Assembly (NCBI GenBank): GCA_949294555.1
Contig: CASFHP010000003.1
Location: forward strand, 59,473-123,472
Origin: an uncultured Eubacteriales bacterium
GTDB taxonomy: Bacteria; Bacillota; Clostridia; TANB77; CAG-508
Length of the DNA stretch: 64,000 nt
Direction: 5' to 3'
Part shown: positions 62,005 through 64,000 of the stretch, piece by piece
How the letters are laid out: each line of letters starts with the position of its first letter
How positions within the stretch are numbered: position 1 is the stretch's first letter
Position numbers and translations under genes: made by a program
Notes under the pieces: generated by a model
The model's database searches: none
What the model saw: only the letters and a program-made list of their open reading frames with translations
Told to the model about the DNA's origin: nothing

Positions 62005-62346
62005 CTATTTTTTTATAAAAATAGCAATATCATTAATCATGTGAATAGCCTTTTCTATTTCTTCATCACTGTATTTATCCAGAAGACTTTTCGTTTTGTT
62101 AAGAACATTGTCATCAAGACCATATAAAATATAATCAGCAGAATGACCACTTAAATCTCTTAACTTTTTAATACTTCTATACATTAAATTACCTCTACCT
62201 TCTTCCACTAATCCAAGAAATTGACTAGAAACACCAATCGCTTTTGCTAATTGTGTTTTATTCATATGTAGTTCATTTTCTCTAATATCTTTAATTCTTT
62301 TACCTCTTAAAATTTGTTCATTTTTTTCTAAATCTGTTGTATTCAT
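62005..62346 (-). CDS. XRE-family transcriptional regulator
   Basis: 113 residues. The helix-turn-helix IKDIRENELHMNKTQLAKAIGVSSQFLGLVEEGRGNLMYRSIKKL is clear, followed by a helical tail (NKTKSLLDKYSDEEIEKAIHMINDIAIFI) probably for dimerisation. The start ATG 62346 has GGAGGAG seven bases upstream; a more upstream ATG overlaps that site. Divergent from the Spo0A-like gene across 150 bases, so the two may regulate each other. Confidence 0.88.
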   Translation of the reverse strand: MNTTDLEKNEQILRGKRIKDIRENELHMNKTQLAKAIGVSSQFLGLVEEGRGNLMYRSIKKLRDLSGHSADYILYGLDDNVLNKTKSLLDKYSDEEIEKAIHMINDIAIFIKK

Positions 62347-62497
62347 CAAAATCTCCTCCATAAAATTTATAGATTTATTAAATTATATTTATTTTACAAT
62401 ATAAGATATTTGAACACCTGGTAAAATATTTTGTAGAATTATGGTATTTTATGGAGAAATATGGTATATTGTCATAAAAAAGAAAGGGTGTGAACAG

Positions 62498-63286
62498 ATG
62501 ACAACAAAATCTATGAAAATACTTATTATCGAAGATGATAAGAATGATTGTAACAATTTTATTAACAGTGTGAAAAACAGAAATGATGTAGAAATTATTG
62601 GAATCACAGACTCAGATGTTGAAGGGCTAACATACGTGCAAAATAAACAACCAGAAGGCATCGTTTTAGATTTAGAGTTAAATAACAGCATATCAGGAAA
62701 TACGGATTCTTTAGCATTTTTAACAGAATTGAAAAAATTAAATTTAAGCTATGACCCAATTATCATTGTAACAACACATATCAATTCAAAAAGAATATAT
62801 GATATTGTCCACAGAAATGGTGCAGATATTATCTTATATAAGAATCATCCAGGATATTCAGCAGATTACGTATTAAACAAGTTAATCAGTTTAAGAGAAG
62901 TAACACCTCAAAGGACAATAGAAGTTCTGAAAGAAGAGATAGAAGATAGCAAAAAGAAAATGTCAGATTGTATTGCTAGAGAATTGGATTTGATAGGCAT
63001 TCCATCCAAAATGGTTGGAAGAAAATATATTCATGACGCTATTTTATATCTAATTGAAAACAAAGAAGATAATACAAATGTGATTAGACATTTAACAAAT
63101 ATCTACAAGAAATCTGGAAACACAATAACAAATGGTATTCAAAATGCGATTATTCATGCTTGGAATAAAACAGCAGTAGATGACTTACTAGAATATTATA
63201 GAGCAAGAATAAATCCAGAAACAGGAATACCAACACCAATGGAATTTATATATTATTATGTAGAAAAGATTGAAAGGGAATTCTAA
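62498..63286 (+). CDS. Spo0A-like response regulator
   Basis: 262 residues. Receiver domain: acidic IIEDD (Asp13, Asp14), phosphoacceptor Asp58 in IVLDLELN, Thr in IVTTH and Lys in ILYKNH, all intact. The C-terminal effector resembles Spo0A_C: IGIPSKMVGRKYIHDAILYLIE, NTITNGIQNAIIHAWNKTA (compare the Spo0A R-ERAIRHAIEVAW recognition helix) and TPMEFIYYYVEKI. Key recognition residues differ from classical Spo0A, so it may be a paralogue. ATG 62498 follows AAAGGGTG. It may bind the TGTCGAA sites noted at 2201 and 11983. Confidence 0.82.
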   Translation: MTTKSMKILIIEDDKNDCNNFINSVKNRNDVEIIGITDSDVEGLTYVQNKQPEGIVLDLELNNSISGNTDSLAFLTELKKLNLSYDPIIIVTTHINSKRIYDIVHRNGADIILYKNHPGYSADYVLNKLISLREVTPQRTIEVLKEEIEDSKKKMSDCIARELDLIGIPSKMVGRKYIHDAILYLIENKEDNTNVIRHLTNIYKKSGNTITNGIQNAIIHAWNKTAVDDLLEYYRARINPETGIPTPMEFIYYYVEKIEREF

Positions 63287-63460
63287 AAAATTAAAGAAGA
63301 AAGTATTAGCAAGGACAAAGCTTTCTATGCATAAATATGAAATATAATTTTATGAAACTAAAAATGAACATATCATAGGTATTGATTTGAAAAATGAATA
63401 TTTATGATATGTTTTTTTCTATTTTTCGACATATTTCTACCATTTTTTTCGATAAAAAGA

Positions 63461-63496
63461 TACCGCCTTTTTTGCGTGAATAGGTGGTAATTTTTA
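63461..63496 (+). terminator. Terminator-like hairpin after the Spo0A-like gene
   Basis: TACCGCC, loop, GGTGGTA, then ATTTTTATTT. Confidence 0.5.
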
Positions 63497-63552
63497 TTTA
63501 TAGAAAACAGAAATGGTTTTCTGTAAGTACAAGAGAAAAGGTGGTGAGGGGT

Positions 63553-63606
63553 ATGCAAGAATGGTATGATGATTTTTTAAACTGGATAAGAGATTGGCTT
63601 TTATAA
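63553..63606 (+). CDS. 17-residue amphipathic peptide ORF
   Basis: ATG at 63553 preceded by AAGGTGGTGAGGGG; peptide MQEWYDDFLNWIRDWLL, then TAA. Four Trp and regularly spaced acidic residues make an amphipathic helix. The T-rich hairpin at 63618-63655 closes the unit, and an AGAAAAC/GTTTTCT hairpin precedes it. Expression and role are unproven. Confidence 0.4.
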   Translation: MQEWYDDFLNWIRDWLL

Positions 63607-64000
63607 TTTCAAAAAATAAAAAGATAATCGATTGTAAATATTGATTATCTTTTTTATTTTTATGATATAATATAATTGATTAATCTGTGAACACAGCAAT
63701 TTTTCAATAATATTAATAACCCTGTGTGTAATAACCGCATGATTATATTCAAACACAAGTATATCTCCATTTTCTATTTTACTAGGTTCTACTTTTTCAT
63801 ATATAACTGCATCTCCCCGATAATAAACCGGATTCATAGAGTCAGATCCTATTGCAATCATCTTATAATTAAATAATCCTGACACTAACAAAATAACTAC
63901 ACCCAAAAACAAAGTGACTGAAATAACCATCAACTTAACAAAAAAACTTCTAACTTTTATTACTGTTTTTTCATTATAATTAACTATTTTTTTAATATTT
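63601..64000 (-). CDS. Signal peptidase I (SipW/archaeal type), start beyond the window, C-terminus short
   Basis: The frame is open through 64000, so the N-terminus lies outside. Visible part: a membrane helix (LMVISVTLFLGVVILLVSGLF), the catalytic-serine block IAIGSDSMNPVYYRGDAVIY, GDILVF, and VITHRVINII, where His replaces the usual Lys as in SipW-type enzymes. After that point homology stops: the expected block with the tandem-Asp (GDAN) motif is absent and a run of unrelated Ile/Lys/Tyr codons follows, partly over the terminator. Probably truncated, perhaps inactive. Confidence 0.7.
   Translation of the reverse strand, partial: NIKKIVNYNEKTVIKVRSFFVKLMVISVTLFLGVVILLVSGLFNYKMIAIGSDSMNPVYYRGDAVIYEKVEPSKIENGDILVFEYNHAVITHRVINIIEKLLCSQINQLYYIIKIKKIINIYNRLSFYFLKL
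63618..63655. terminator. Bidirectional terminator
   Basis: AAAAAGATAATC, loop, GATTATCTTTTT; A- and T-tracts on either side suit both directions. Confidence 0.75.

Noticed and set aside
63373-63558. 61-residue minus-strand frame after the Spo0A-like gene
   Set aside because: Overlaps a terminator hairpin and the start of the small peptide unit; no ribosome site or familiar sequence.

Overview
The window is a low-GC (roughly 30 percent by eye) stretch of a Gram-positive, anaerobic-type genome, best read as a member of the Bacillota, class Clostridia. Pointers are AGGAGG ribosome binding sites almost everywhere, a Spo0A-like response regulator, an LCP cell-wall ligase, a D-Ala-D-Ala carboxypeptidase, a desulfoferrodoxin (superoxide reductase) and a DUF5711/CvpA pair. 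I cannot name the species.

Layout. (1) 1-1.3 kb: the right end of an integrated element whose body lies left of the window (integrase running off the edge), a tRNA-Arg(TCT), and a detached 5' half of a second tRNA-Arg. (2) 1.5-18 kb: backbone genes: a Gdt1/TMEM165-type transporter, a GldA/F/G-like ABC exporter, a YkvI-type permease, DUF5711-CvpA-LCP, D,D-carboxypeptidase, ComEA, a DtxR-like regulator followed by a minimal SufC/SufB pair, a class A beta-lactamase-like protein, and desulfoferrodoxin. Several palindromic mini-repeats sit between them. (3) 18.5-43.5 kb: a 25-kb integrative element inserted in the anticodon loop region of an initiator tRNA gene, bounded by direct repeats of the tRNA 3' half plus its terminator. 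It carries an integrase, a small-molecule/nucleotide enzyme cluster, an XRE regulator facing an excisionase-like gene, a replication module (replisome organiser, DnaC-like loader, RusA-like, relaxation-like protein), and a long defence cargo: type I restriction (hsdM, a DUF4145-like gene, hsdS, hsdR), a STAS/GHKL-ATPase pair, a ubiquitin-like/E1/DUF6527 operon behind a leader-peptide attenuator, a metallophosphoesterase, and an AbiL/RloAB-type pair with an unknown membrane protein. I see no capsid, terminase, portal or tail genes. (4) 43.5-49.6 kb: a second accessory block beside the right att site: an AbiE-type toxin-antitoxin pair and a restriction-modification operon with two methyltransferases, a PD-(D/E)XK protein and a degenerate LAGLIDADG-fold protein. 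(5) 49.6-64 kb: backbone again: yraN, frameshifted dprA and comM, a secreted beta-propeller protein, a pyrophosphatase-VOC fusion, housekeeping enzymes, a glutamate/dicarboxylate symporter, an XRE regulator divergent from the Spo0A-like gene, and the 3' end of a signal peptidase running off the right edge.

The strongest candidates for something little described are the single-domain ubiquitin-like/E1/DUF6527 operon with its attenuator and 13-codon leader, the adjacent STAS/GHKL-STAS/wHTH regulatory pair, and the restriction operon in which a LAGLIDADG-fold protein that has lost its catalytic aspartates is paired with a small PD-(D/E)XK nuclease. All assignments rest on reading motifs; no database search was run.
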